Shown here: piece after piece, positions 27,846 through 36,522 of the stretch | Numbering within the stretch: position 1 is the first letter of the stretch | How the letters are laid out: every line of letters begins with the position of its first letter | DNA from: Lichenibacterium minor | GTDB lineage: Bacteria > Pseudomonadota > Alphaproteobacteria > Rhizobiales > Beijerinckiaceae | Assembly: GCF_004137685.1 (NCBI RefSeq) | Contig: NZ_QYBB01000009.1 | Span: 1-64,000 of the forward strand | Reading direction: 5' to 3' | Length of the DNA: 64,000 bases | The notes under the pieces: model-generated | Told to the model about the DNA's origin: nothing | Database searches by the model: none | The model's input: the letters and a program-made list of their open reading frames with translations, nothing else | Translations under genes and position numbers: made by a program

Positions 27846-29633
27846 TCACCGCAGCACGTTGTCGGGCTGCTGGCGCTCCAGTTCCTCGCCGTAGCGGCGC
27901 AGCGCGTGCGATTCGGTCATCGTGCCGACGACGCGGCGCGTGGCTTCGTGGTCCACCACCACGAGGGCGTCGGCCTCGCCCTTCTCGAACAGGTCGAGCG
28001 CTTCGCGCACCGTCATCCACGGCAGGAGCATGCGGTCGCCGAAGCGGCACAGCGTCGACAGCGCGTCGCCGCCGCGGTCGAGCGGCGCGGTGTGGAGGTC
28101 GTCCAGCATGACGAGGCCGGCGTATCGGCCGCCCCCGTCCACCACGGCCACCTGCTTGACGGAGCCCAGCGGGAACTTCAGCCGCGCTTCGCGCAGGCTG
28201 AGGTCGTGGGCCGCCGTGCGGACGTTGGGCTGCATCAGCGTCTTCACCGACAGTTCGCGCATCCAGCCGACGTCGTGGGGGCCGCGGATGGCTTCCCCGC
28301 GCAGGTGGAAGCGCCAGGTCGCGAAGGAATAGCCGAACAGTTCGCGCACGATCAGCGACGACACCACCGCGCCGATCAGCGCCGCGATGGTGATGGGGAA
28401 GTTGCCGGTGGTTTCCAGCGCCAGCGCCGTCATGGTCACGGGCGCGCCGATCACCCCGGTGCCCAGCGCCGCCATGCCGGTCAGCGCCGCCAGGTCGGGG
28501 TCGAAGTCGAGGTCGGGGAAGAGCTGGAAGCCGACGTCGTGGTACAGGCGGCCGATCAGCGCCCCGATCAGCAGCGACGCGTAGAACAGGCCGCCGCGGA
28601 AGCCCGAGCCGAGCGACACCGCCGATGCCGCGCCCTTGAGGGCGATGATGCCCAGGATGGTGAGGGGCGCCAGCGAGGCCACGAGGTCGGTCGACATGGC
28701 GCCGTGGCCGGCCCCCAGCACCTGCGGGGTCAGGAGGCCCATGCCGCCGATGAGCAGGCCGCCGATGGGCATGCGCCACGGCGCCGGCACCTTGAGGCGG
28801 CGGAACAGCGTTTCGCTGCCCGCCACCGACACCATCAGCACGATGCCGGCGAAGCCGCACAGCGCCCCGATGGCGACGATGTGGCCGAGGTCGCCCGCCC
28901 CGATGGTGGCGAGCGAGCCGGGGCGGATGAGGAAGCCGCCGTTCTCGAAGTTGCGGGCGATCTGGCTCGCCACCAGCGCCGAGGTGGCGACGGGCGCCAG
29001 CGCCGACACCGTGTAGGTGCCGAGGACGACCTCGAACCCGTAGAAGGCGCCGGCCAGCGGCGCCCCGAAGGCCGCCGCGATGGCGCCGGCCGCCCCGCAG
29101 GCGACGAGGAGGCGGAGGTCGCCGCGCCGCGCCGCGAGGGCCAGCCCGAGCCGGGACGCCACCGCCGACGAGATCTGGGCGTAGCCGGCTTCGAGCCCGA
29201 CGGACCCGCCGGTGCCGCAGGACACCACCGTCTGCACGGTGACGAGCAGGCTGCCCGTCAGCGACAAGCGCCCGCCGAACAGCGCGTTGGCCTCGATGGC
29301 GTCGGCGAGCCGCCCCGACATGCGCCGGGCGTAGCGCGACAGCGCCATGAGGGCGAAGCCGCCCGCCACGGGGATCAGCAGCGCCCGCCAGCGCGTCAGG
29401 TGCAGGGTGGCGCTGAGCCGCTGGCCGTGCGGCAGGTTGAACAGCACCTCGTGCATGGCCTGCACCGCCCAGCCCATCAGGGCGACGAGGCCGCCCGCCG
29501 CGACGCCGATCACCAGGGCGGCCAGCACGAGGCCCGCTTCGCGCGTCCGCACGAAGGTGCGCAGCCATGACGGCAGTTGCCTGCCGGAAATCTTCTGCTC
29601 GACGTTGGACAAGGCCCGTCCGGCTGGAAGCAC
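27846..29633 (-). CDS. CLC-family chloride channel/antiporter with C-terminal CBS pair
   Basis: The protein has 595 residues starting at a GTG. About ten membrane helices fill residues 30-450. The helix-N filter motif GSVGLEAGYAQI keeps the gating-type Glu in a GLEAG variant of the usual GREGP. The first filter motif GSGIP is not recognisable. The C-terminal 140 residues form two CBS domains (LKTLMQPNVRTAAHDLSL; MLLPWMTVREALDLF). Such proteins move Cl- across the inner membrane, often coupled to H+, in acid or osmotic stress. A large interrupted palindrome sits just upstream of the start. Confidence 0.88.
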   Translation of the reverse strand: MLPAGRALSNVEQKISGRQLPSWLRTFVRTREAGLVLAALVIGVAAGGLVALMGWAVQAMHEVLFNLPHGQRLSATLHLTRWRALLIPVAGGFALMALSRYARRMSGRLADAIEANALFGGRLSLTGSLLVTVQTVVSCGTGGSVGLEAGYAQISSAVASRLGLALAARRGDLRLLVACGAAGAIAAAFGAPLAGAFYGFEVVLGTYTVSALAPVATSALVASQIARNFENGGFLIRPGSLATIGAGDLGHIVAIGALCGFAGIVLMVSVAGSETLFRRLKVPAPWRMPIGGLLIGGMGLLTPQVLGAGHGAMSTDLVASLAPLTILGIIALKGAASAVSLGSGFRGGLFYASLLIGALIGRLYHDVGFQLFPDLDFDPDLAALTGMAALGTGVIGAPVTMTALALETTGNFPITIAALIGAVVSSLIVRELFGYSFATWRFHLRGEAIRGPHDVGWMRELSVKTLMQPNVRTAAHDLSLREARLKFPLGSVKQVAVVDGGGRYAGLVMLDDLHTAPLDRGGDALSTLCRFGDRMLLPWMTVREALDLFEKGEADALVVVDHEATRRVVGTMTESHALRRYGEELERQQPDNVLR

Positions 29634-29644
29634 GCGGTCCCGCC

Positions 29645-29677
29645 TTCATCCTCGTCCGCACATGTGCGCGGGATGAA
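29645..29677. promoter_or_regulatory. Interrupted palindrome upstream of the CLC gene
   Basis: The perfect 12-base palindrome CGCACATGTGCG (29657-29668) is framed by a second inverted repeat, TTCATCC (29645-29651) and GGATGAA (29671-29677). It lies 12 bases before the GTG start, so it is either an operator or a leader hairpin near the ribosome site. Confidence 0.4.
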
Positions 29678-29755
29678 CGGGCGACGGGGCCATCCTTTAA
29701 AGATCGACCGCCGCGGTGCAACGGCCGATGTGCGAGGGGGCGGCGCCGGGCGGGC

Positions 29756-30640
29756 TCACGCCCCGTGCGCCGCGGCGGCCCGCTGCCGTTCCCGGTACAC
29801 CAGGGTCTGGCCTTCGCGGGCCACGAAGGAGCCCGGCAGGGCGGCGGCGAGTTCGGCTTCGATGCCCGCCAGCACGGCGTCGTCGTGGCCCTTGTGGTGG
29901 TGGTAGGCCGCCAGCGCCCGGGCGCCCGCGGCCCGGCACAGCGCCACGCCGGCGTTCCAGGTGGAATGGCCCCAGCCGCGGCAGCGCGGAAGCTCGGCTT
30001 CGGTGAACATGGCGTCGTAGATGACGAGGTCGGCGTCGCGGCAGAACGCCACCACATCGGCGTCGGGGCCGGCGTCGGCGTGTTCCATGTCGGACACGTA
30101 GCACACGCGCCGCCCGGCGTGGTCAAAGCGATAGGCCGTGGCCCCGCCGGGGTGGCGCAGCGGGCAGGTGGCCACCGTCACGCCGTCCTCGAAGGTCAGC
30201 GTTTCCCCCGCCCGGAACCCGACGTGCTCGATGCGGCCCGGCAGCACGTCGAGCGTCACGGGGAACAGGGGTGGGGCGAACATGTGATCCAGCGCCGCCT
30301 TGGCGCTGTCCCCCCCCTGGTTGCCGCAGAAGATGCGCAGGCAGCCCTTGTCCTTGAGGATCGGCGAGAAGAACGGCAGGCCGGCGACATGGTCGTGGTG
30401 GAGGTGGCTGAGCAGGAGGTCGATGCGGCCCGCGCCGGCGCCGAGCAGCGCCATGGCGCGCCCCGCCGCCTCGAAGCCGCTGCCGGCGTCCACGACGAAG
30501 AGGCGCCGGCCCAGGCGGACCTCGACGCAGCAGGTGTTGCCGCCGTAGACGACCGTGCCGGGACCCGGCATCGGCAGGGAACCCCGCGTGCCCCAGAACC
30601 GCACCGACAGGTCGCCGTCCACGCCCCGTTCAGGCTCCAT
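29756..30640 (-). CDS. MBL-fold metallohydrolase (cyclic-nucleotide phosphodiesterase-like)
   Basis: The protein has 294 residues from the ATG at 30640. It starts with DLSVRFWGTRGSLPMPGPGT, typical of the RNase Z/PDE-like branch of the metallo-beta-lactamase superfamily. The metal-binding HxHxDH motif LLSHLHHDHVAGLPF follows near residue 90, then YVSDMEHAD, DAMFTEAE and GWGHSTWNAG with later ligands. Relatives are annotated as phosphoribosyl-1,2-cyclic phosphate diesterases or cAMP phosphodiesterase-like response proteins; the substrate here is unknown. An unknown protein gene lies upstream on the same strand. Confidence 0.82.
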   Translation of the reverse strand: MEPERGVDGDLSVRFWGTRGSLPMPGPGTVVYGGNTCCVEVRLGRRLFVVDAGSGFEAAGRAMALLGAGAGRIDLLLSHLHHDHVAGLPFFSPILKDKGCLRIFCGNQGGDSAKAALDHMFAPPLFPVTLDVLPGRIEHVGFRAGETLTFEDGVTVATCPLRHPGGATAYRFDHAGRRVCYVSDMEHADAGPDADVVAFCRDADLVIYDAMFTEAELPRCRGWGHSTWNAGVALCRAAGARALAAYHHHKGHDDAVLAGIEAELAAALPGSFVAREGQTLVYRERQRAAAAHGA

Positions 30641-30811
30641 GGTGTCGCCGCCGTCGCGCCATCGATCGCACTCTTCCCCCCGGCGACCGCCCCCTCGTCC
30701 GCTGTCGTTGGGCCGCCGACCGATGGTCGCGCAAGCAGAAGCGTTGCGCAAGTCGCGCGTGGAATTGTCGGACCGTTTCCGTTGGACGGCGCCGGCGGCG
30801 CGCGGGCCGGC

Positions 30812-31231
30812 TCAGGCGGGGTGCCGCGCCATGCCGAGGCAGGAGGTCGCCGCCATGAGCACCAGGCTGAAGGTGCGGATGGTGTTGCGCGACGAACGGT
30901 AGCGGCTCGTGACGATGTCGACGAGCTCCTCGAGGATGAGGTCGTTGGCGTCGTCCACCAGCCCGTCGGGCAGGCCGAGGCTGTCGGCGGCGCGGCGGAG
31001 CTCCTCCAGGGCCGCCGACACGGTGGCGGGGTGGTTGAACAGCACCATGCGCCACAGGCGGCAGTGCTTGCGCGCCATCGCCACCGTGCCGGCCTCGTCG
31101 ACCATGCGGGCGTAGCTTTCGACGGCGCGGTCGATGACGATCGGCTCCGCCCATTGCCACATGGTGCGGCGCGCCTCGTCCAGGTTGGCGGACCGGCGGT
31201 CGAAGGACGAGAACTCGGGGTGGATCCCCAT
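30812..31231 (-). CDS. Hypothetical alpha-helical protein
   Basis: The protein has 139 residues, starting [20 protein letters not shown]. It appears mostly helical and amphipathic, with no signal peptide. The C-terminal 20 residues ([20 protein letters not shown]) are hydrophobic and could be a membrane tail or a buried helix. I do not recognise a family. The codon pattern matches its neighbours. It precedes the MBL-fold gene by 171 bases on the same strand, so the two may share a transcript. Confidence 0.55.
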   Translation of the reverse strand: MGIHPEFSSFDRRSANLDEARRTMWQWAEPIVIDRAVESYARMVDEAGTVAMARKHCRLWRMVLFNHPATVSAALEELRRAADSLGLPDGLVDDANDLILEELVDIVTSRYRSSRNTIRTFSLVLMAATSCLGMARHPA

Positions 31232-31535
31232 GGTGCGGCTCCGCGATCGGCCCGACCCCATCGCGCGATCGCCGACGAGCCCCGACCTCCAGTTGCGAGA
31301 CCGTCCGCGACCCCCGCGGCGAAGCCCCGCTTCGACGCCGGCCCGACGGGCTCCGGATCGACCCGGCGGACGGCCGGCGTCGCGGCGGCGTCGGGTCGAT
31401 GCGGGACCATCGCGGATCAGGGTAAACGAACGCTCAACGGCACCGCGCCCCGCCGCCGGCGCCCGGCGCCCCCCTTGGCGGCGGCGGCGGCCCGTCCCAT
31501 GCTCGAAGCCCGTCCCCGCGCCGAGGTTCCGCCGC
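31232..31535. other. Divergent intergenic region, 304 bases
   Basis: The region separates the unknown minus-strand protein from the SnoaL-like plus-strand gene. It is rich in Arg/Pro-type codons in all frames, with no credible gene, and I find no clear -35/-10 pair. Seen but unexplained: a locally AT-richer stretch at 31418-31438 (GGGTAAACGAACGCTCAACG). Confidence 0.4.
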
Positions 31536-32003
31536 ATGACCGCCCGCCCGCCCCTGCCCCCCTTCACCGCCGACACCGCCGCCGTGAAGGCGCGCCGCGC
31601 CGAGGACGCCTGGAACGGGCGCGACCCCGCCGCCGTGGCGCTCGCCTACACGGAGGACAGCGAATGGCGGAACCGCTCCGAGTTCCTCGTCGGCCGCGAC
31701 GCCATCCGGGCCTTCCTGGAGCGGAAATGGGCGCTGGAGTTGGATTACCGGCTCATCAAGGAGGTGTGGGCCTTCGCGGGAAGCCGGATCGCGGTGCGCT
31801 TCGCCTACGAATGGCGCGACGACGCGGGATCCTGGTTCCGCTCCTACGGCAACGAGAACTGGGACTTCGACGCGCAGGGGCTGATGCGCCGCCGCATCGC
31901 GTCCATCAACGACCTGCCGATCGCGGCGAGCGACCGCAAGTTCCACTGGCCCGCCGGGCCGCGGCCGGACGGCCACCCGGGCCTGACCGACCTCGGGCTG
32001 TGA
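31536..32003 (+). CDS. SnoaL-like/NTF2-fold protein (DUF1348)
   Basis: The protein has 155 residues with the DUF1348 pattern: [58 protein letters not shown] and the end [13 protein letters not shown]. These nuclear-transport-factor-2-like proteins are small cone-shaped domains. The DUF1348 group has no established reaction. I chose the ATG at 31536; the longer open frame upstream is Arg/Pro-rich non-coding sequence. It stands alone next to the type II secretion locus. Confidence 0.8.
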   Translation: MTARPPLPPFTADTAAVKARRAEDAWNGRDPAAVALAYTEDSEWRNRSEFLVGRDAIRAFLERKWALELDYRLIKEVWAFAGSRIAVRFAYEWRDDAGSWFRSYGNENWDFDAQGLMRRRIASINDLPIAASDRKFHWPAGPRPDGHPGLTDLGL

Positions 32004-32045
32004 CGCCGGCGGCCCCCTGGTCGGGCCGTCGGGACGTGCCGGGCT

Positions 32046-32474
32046 TCACCGCGCGGGTGTGGGCAGGCCCACCGTCACGCTGCGGGCATCGCGCGTGAGG
32101 ACGATGGCGCGGGGCCGGATCTCCGCCACGGTCCAGCCGTCCACGGTGCCCCCCAGGGCCACGTGGATCGGCGCCGCATCCTGGGGCCGACGGACCAGCG
32201 CGATGCCGCTCCCGCCCCCGGTGATGACGCCGCTGAGCGTCAGGTCGGGGGGCGGGAGGGGAAGCGCGGCCGGCGCCGGTGCGTCGAGCGGAGCGGGGGG
32301 AGCCGCGGGGGGCCGCCGGGTGGGCGAGAACAGCGGCCGCTCGACCATCGCCCGGAACCGGCCGTCCGGCGCGGGATCGGCCCGCGCCGGCACCGGCGGG
32401 AAAGCCAGCGCGGCCGCCGAAGCGGCGGCCAGGGCGGCAAACGGCGCGGCGCGGCGCATCGCTCGTGTCACCAT
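32046..32474 (-). CDS. GspC/PilP-like homology-region protein, detached type II secretion component
   Basis: The protein has 142 residues from the ATG at 32474. It has an N-terminal basic stretch plus a hydrophobic helix (about 8-30, signal or anchor), then RPLFSPTRRPP and a Pro-rich linker. A small beta domain follows, LSGVITGGGSGIALVR, with GTVDGWTVAEIRPRAIVL and a final SVTVGL strand. The RPLF...SRRP and 'LxGVI...G..V..W.V..I....V.L' pattern is that of the GspC homology-region domain that contacts GspD. No PDZ domain is present. It lies 300 bases from the ferritin-like gene and close to the Gsp cluster, which otherwise lacks gspC. Confidence 0.6.
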   Translation of the reverse strand: MVTRAMRRAAPFAALAAASAAALAFPPVPARADPAPDGRFRAMVERPLFSPTRRPPAAPPAPLDAPAPAALPLPPPDLTLSGVITGGGSGIALVRRPQDAAPIHVALGGTVDGWTVAEIRPRAIVLTRDARSVTVGLPTPAR

Positions 32475-32775
32475 GGCCCGCCTCCCGCCCGCGTTTCGCG
32501 GCGGGAGCGATAGCACGGCGGGCCCCCCGGCGCGACGGCGGCACCGGCGGCCGCGGGACGCCGGCGCGGCGCTCCCTGCGACATATTCACAGCCAAACTG
32601 TCATGGAGTGATGTATTTCTGCCACAAGATTGGGCTGGCCGCACAGAATTTCGACGCCTTTCGGCCTGCATCTTGTCAGGGCTCTTTCCACCGCTAGCCT
32701 AACTCGGGGCACGGGAGTTCATCGATGGAAGGCTGGTCAGCGCCATCGGACCGAAGCACCAGGGAGACGAAGAGC
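32475..32775. other. Divergent intergenic region upstream of the ferritin-like gene
   Basis: A 301-base gap with no gene. From about 32580 to 32700 it is clearly less GC-rich than its surroundings, as expected for a promoter region. A candidate promoter is given separately. Confidence 0.45.
32673..32700 (+). promoter_or_regulatory. Candidate promoter for the ferritin-like gene
   Basis: TTGTCA (32673-32678), a 16-base spacer and TAGCCT (32695-32700) point toward the ferritin-like gene. The -10 is weak. Confidence 0.3.
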
Positions 32776-33732
32776 ATGTCTGACAACAAAGACCTCGAAG
32801 CCGCCATCGCCAAGCCGACCATCGACCTCGAAGCCGGCCGCCGCGCCTTTCTGAAGACCGCCGGCATGGGCACCGCCCTCGCGGCGCTCGCGGCCGTCGG
32901 TTCCGGCGAGGCCCAGGCGGCCACCGCCGACTACGACGTGGCGATCCTGAACTTCGCCCTCAACCTCGAATATCTCGAGGCCGAATTCTATCAGCGCGCC
33001 GTGTACGGCGTCGGCCTGCCGTCGAGCCTGACGGGCGGCATCGGCACGCAGGGCGGCGGCGTCCGCGGCGGCAGCAAGGTGCCGTTCAAGAATTCCGTGG
33101 TCCAGAGCCTCGCGGCCGAGATCGCCAACGACGAGAAGAACCACGTCATCTTCCTGAAGAACGCGCTGGGCAGCCAGGCGGTCGCCGAGCCGGTCATCTC
33201 GCTCGACTCGTCCTTCACGGCGCTGGCCCAGGCCGCCGGCATCCCGGGCACGTTCAACCCCTACGCCGACGACACCAGCTTCCTGCTCGCCGCCTACGTG
33301 TTCGAGGACGTCGGCACCACCGCCTACAACGGCGCGGCGCCCTTCATCACCAACAAGAGCTACCTCGCGGCCGCGGCCTCCATCCTGGCCGTCGAGGCCT
33401 ATCACGCCGCCACCATCCGCACGACGCTGTTCTCCCAGCAGAACGGCACCGTGACGGGCATCACCGGGCTGATCTCGAACCTCCGGGCGAAGCTGTCGCA
33501 GGCGGCCGACGACCAGGGCATCGGCGCCAGCGAGAGCACGCTCGACGGCGGCTTCCCGTCCCCGGTCAACATCACGCCGACGGACCCGAACGGCCTCGTC
33601 TTCGCCCGCACGCCCCGCCAGGTTCTCAACGTGGTGTACGGCGGCATCGGCGCGTCGAGCGGCGTGTTCTTCCCGAACGGCGCCAACGGCGGCCCGGGCT
33701 TCAACGCCCTGCTGAAGGCCACCGGCGGCTAG
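32776..33732 (+). CDS. Tat-exported ferritin-like domain protein
   Basis: The protein has 318 residues. After a polar N-terminus comes a twin-arginine-type signal, GRRAFLKTAGMGTALAALAAV, with an Ala-rich end near residue 55. The mature protein is a ferritin-like helical domain with NLEYLEAEFYQRAV, IANDEKNHVIFLKNAL and VEAYHAATIRTTLF, supplying Glu/His residues of a possible di-iron site. The start at 32776 has the ribosome site GGGAGACG. It is usually annotated 'ferritin-like domain-containing protein', and its substrate is unknown. It sits between a GspC-like gene and gspM, so it is a plausible folded substrate for the type II system. Confidence 0.85.
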   Translation: MSDNKDLEAAIAKPTIDLEAGRRAFLKTAGMGTALAALAAVGSGEAQAATADYDVAILNFALNLEYLEAEFYQRAVYGVGLPSSLTGGIGTQGGGVRGGSKVPFKNSVVQSLAAEIANDEKNHVIFLKNALGSQAVAEPVISLDSSFTALAQAAGIPGTFNPYADDTSFLLAAYVFEDVGTTAYNGAAPFITNKSYLAAAASILAVEAYHAATIRTTLFSQQNGTVTGITGLISNLRAKLSQAADDQGIGASESTLDGGFPSPVNITPTDPNGLVFARTPRQVLNVVYGGIGASSGVFFPNGANGGPGFNALLKATGG

Positions 33733-33747
33733 TCCACACGGCAACAC

Positions 33748-33768
33748 GGCCGGCGCCCTGCGCCGGCC
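33748..33768. terminator. Hairpin between the ferritin-like gene and gspM (convergent)
   Basis: GGCCGGCGC (33748-33756) pairs perfectly with GCGCCGGCC (33760-33768) around a 3-base loop, 15 bases after the ferritin-like stop. It probably acts in both directions. Confidence 0.55.
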
Positions 33769-33807
33769 CTTCCGGGGGGCGGACGGCCGCGAGGCCGCCC
33801 GCCCCTT

Positions 33808-34395
33808 CTATTTCGGCGCCGCCGCACCCGGCCGCCAGAAGGCGCCGAGCGTCAGGCTCATCCGGAGCCGCGGCGATTGCGGGTCGCCCAGGGCCGCCTG
33901 GTCGACCTCGGCGGGCTCGATCGCGAGGCCGTCGACCAGCACGGTCGGGGTGCCGCCCTCGAGCCTGACCAGGAAGGCCTGCAGGGCATCGTTCGGCCCT
34001 TCCACCACCGCCTGGTCCTCGATGCGGGTGCCGAGGCCGGCATCCGCGCCGCCCGGCTCGTCCGGCTTGGCGTCCGCCCGGTTCGACAGGAGCGACAGGC
34101 CCGCCGCGGCGGCGAGCGCGCGCAGGTTCGAGTCGACGGCCGCCGCCGCCAGGGTGGCGCTGTCGGCCGCCACGAAGGGATCGGCGAGGCGCGCCGCGGG
34201 GGCCACCTGGGCGCGCCGGCTCGCCGCGACGCCGCGCTCGAGCAGGTCCGCCTTGGCGTCCCGCTCCTCGCCAGCCGCCGACAGGTCGGCCCAGCTCGCC
34301 CCGACGGCGGCCAGCGCGCCGAGCAGAAGCGCCCCGAGCAGCAGGGTGGCGCCGAGCGGCCGGCCGAGGGTGATGGAAACGTTGCGCGGCGTCAC
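33808..34395 (-). CDS. gspM: Type II secretion protein M (GspM-like)
   Basis: The protein has 195 residues from a GTG overlapping the gspL stop (GTGA). It has a short cytosolic start, one membrane helix (about 11-33), a helical segment, and a periplasmic ferredoxin-like domain with QDQAVVEGPNDALQAFLVRLE-type pattern (in part) and VLVDGLAIEPAE. This order matches GspM, which pairs with GspL in the inner-membrane platform. It is the last gene of the minus-strand arm. Sequence similarity in this family is low, so the call rests on topology and position. Confidence 0.75.
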   Translation of the reverse strand: MTPRNVSITLGRPLGATLLLGALLLGALAAVGASWADLSAAGEERDAKADLLERGVAASRRAQVAPAARLADPFVAADSATLAAAAVDSNLRALAAAAGLSLLSNRADAKPDEPGGADAGLGTRIEDQAVVEGPNDALQAFLVRLEGGTPTVLVDGLAIEPAEVDQAALGDPQSPRLRMSLTLGAFWRPGAAAPK

Positions 34396-35489
34396 GGCGC
34401 GGCCCGCGCCACGGGGGAAGCGGCGTCGCCCTGCGGCGGCCCGGCATGGTCGGACCGCGGCGGCAGGGCCTTCATCTCCAGCGTGAAGCGGTCGCCGCCG
34501 CCCGCCTCGGCCCGCGTCGTCGCGGCACCGAAGGCCACGGCCGCGAAGTCGCCGGAGGTTTCGAGCGCGGGCACCAGCGCCGACGGCTCGCCCGACACGC
34601 CCGCCACCGTGACGTGGTCGCCGTCGATCGACAGCGCGGTGAGGTGGGCCGAATCCGGCAGGGCGGCCGACAGGGCGTCGATCACGGCGACGGCCGACGG
34701 CCGCGCTTCCCGCAGGGCCCGCAGCTTCCCGGCCGCAGCGCCGCCGGGGTCGGCGGCCCGCCGCTCGCGCGCCAGCACGGCCTTGCGCCCGTCGAGCACG
34801 CGGTCCTGCTCGTCGATGTCGTCGCGCACCTGGGCGCCCTGCCATTGCAGCACGCCGACGAGGGCCACGGCGGCGAGGGCCAGCGCGCCGAGCCCCCCCA
34901 CCACGCCGCGGCGCAGCGCGGCGGCTTGGTGCGACCGCCCCCCGCCGATCGAGATGGCGGCAGCCCCGGCGGGGTCGTCGGCGCCGCGAAGCCGCACCCC
35001 CTTCGGGTGCAGCGGTTCCACGGCGGCGAGCGCGCGGGCGACGAGCCGCTTCGGCATCACCGCCACCGCCACGGCGAGGCGGGCCGGATCGTCCGGCATC
35101 GGGCGGTCGAGGATGCGGTAATGCGTGTCGCCGACGCGCCACGGCGTCACGCGCTCGATCTGGTGGCGCACGAAGGCGTCGAGGAAGGGCCGGCTCGCCA
35201 GCGCCACGGGGTCGAGTTCGCGGCGCGCGATCCAGGCCGCGGGCACCACCACGTCCACGGCGGCGCCCGCCAGGCGGCGCGGCAGGTCGGCGGGCTCGAA
35301 CAGGGCCGGCCCGTCGCCGGGCGTCAACCGGCCGAGCCGGGCCCCGTCGGCGCCCAACACGGCGACCTCGGGACCGCCGAACTCGATGCGGACCGGCGCC
35401 GCACGGCGCGCGCGGTCGAGCCCCCACAGCAGGGCCTCGACGAGCCCCTCGACGAACCAGGTCCACCACGTCCCGAGCTTGCTCAGCAT
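34392..35489 (-). CDS. gspL: Type II secretion protein L (GspL-like)
   Basis: The protein has 365 residues from the ATG at 35489. The N-terminal part is an actin-like cytoplasmic domain (VDVVVPAAWIARRELD, FVRHQIERVTPWRVGD), which in GspL docks the ATPase GspE. One membrane helix lies near 215-235 (GVVGGLGALALAAVALVGVL). A periplasmic ferredoxin-like domain follows (HLTALSIDGDHVTVAGVSG). The gene overlaps gspM by four bases and starts 10 bases after gspK. Confidence 0.78.
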   Translation of the reverse strand: MLSKLGTWWTWFVEGLVEALLWGLDRARRAAPVRIEFGGPEVAVLGADGARLGRLTPGDGPALFEPADLPRRLAGAAVDVVVPAAWIARRELDPVALASRPFLDAFVRHQIERVTPWRVGDTHYRILDRPMPDDPARLAVAVAVMPKRLVARALAAVEPLHPKGVRLRGADDPAGAAAISIGGGRSHQAAALRRGVVGGLGALALAAVALVGVLQWQGAQVRDDIDEQDRVLDGRKAVLARERRAADPGGAAAGKLRALREARPSAVAVIDALSAALPDSAHLTALSIDGDHVTVAGVSGEPSALVPALETSGDFAAVAFGAATTRAEAGGGDRFTLEMKALPPRSDHAGPPQGDAASPVARAAP

Positions 35490-35499
35490 CGATGCACCA

Positions 35500-36522
35500 T
35501 CAGGGCAGCACGCGCCACGACACCACGACCGGCAGGGCATTCCCGCCGCCCGGCCCGGGCGGGGCGCCCGGCGGCGGGCTCGAAGCCCCCGGCGGGGGCG
35601 CCCCGGAGGGCGGGTCGGCGGGAGGCGCCAGGACGATCTCGTAGCGCCGCTCGTAGCGGTTCGCCACCCGCACCCGCGCCACGGCCCGCACGGCTTCGGA
35701 ATCGGTGAAGCCGACGAAGTCGCGCGACGGGATCGGGAGCAGCGCCAGCGCCGATTCCTTGTCGACGAACCCCGCCCGCCGGCGCCGCAGGTAGTCGTCG
35801 GCCCGCTCGTCGCCGCCGAGCAGCGCCATCAGCACCGTGCGGTCGGCCAGGACGGGATCGACGGTGGCGGCGCCGCTGCTCACCGTCAGCGACGGCAGCA
35901 CGCGGCGCGCCAGCGCGTCGGACAGGCCCCAGTCGGCCGCGACTTCGGACAGGTCGCGGATCGCGGCGGGGCCGGACGCGGCCTTGGGCTTGGCGGCCGG
36001 CCCGAGGGCATCCACGGAAGCGCGGATCGCCGCCAGCCCGCCGAGCGGCGGGGCGGAGCCGTCGCCCCCGCCGGGCTGGGCCGGCTTGGCGCGGGCCGCC
36101 GCCTCGGCGCGGAACCGCGCCACGCGGGCCGCGACGGCGGCGGCCTCCGAGGGCTCGGCGCCGCAGGCGGCGAGGAGCGCCGCCACCAGCGGCACCGGCG
36201 CCGCGTTGGCATCCACGCGGGCCGATTCCGACAAGTAATCGATCGTCACGTCGGCGCCGGGCAGCCGGAGCCCGATGGCCCCGCCGCGCTTCGCCGCGGC
36301 GTCGCCGGTGGCGAGGCGGTAGGCCAGCGCGTCGGCGGCGCCGCGGCCGAGCGCGTCGGCCCGCACGCCGTCGGCGAAGACCGCGGCGGCGCGGGCCCCG
36401 CTGAGGCCCGTCCGCATGGCGCTCGCCGCCAAGGTCGCCAGAAAGGCGGAGAACATCAGCACGACGAACAGCGCGGCCCCGCGCCGCGGGTCGCGCGCCG
36501 GGACCCGGGCCGCCGTCACCAC
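35500..36522 (-). CDS. gspK: Type II secretion minor pseudopilin GspK
   Basis: The protein has about 340 residues starting at one of two adjacent GTG codons (36522/36519) that overlap the prepilin-peptidase stop. The prepilin-like N-terminus RRGAALFVVLMFSAFLATLAAS lacks the Glu at +5, as is usual for GspK. The central domain contains YLSESARVDANAA and DKESALALLPIPS. The C-terminal 40 residues are a Pro/Gly-rich insertion before the final strand. GspK caps the pseudopilus tip. Confidence 0.8.
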   Translation of the reverse strand: MVTAARVPARDPRRGAALFVVLMFSAFLATLAASAMRTGLSGARAAAVFADGVRADALGRGAADALAYRLATGDAAAKRGGAIGLRLPGADVTIDYLSESARVDANAAPVPLVAALLAACGAEPSEAAAVAARVARFRAEAAARAKPAQPGGGDGSAPPLGGLAAIRASVDALGPAAKPKAASGPAAIRDLSEVAADWGLSDALARRVLPSLTVSSGAATVDPVLADRTVLMALLGGDERADDYLRRRRAGFVDKESALALLPIPSRDFVGFTDSEAVRAVARVRVANRYERRYEIVLAPPADPPSGAPPPGASSPPPGAPPGPGGGNALPVVVSWRVLP

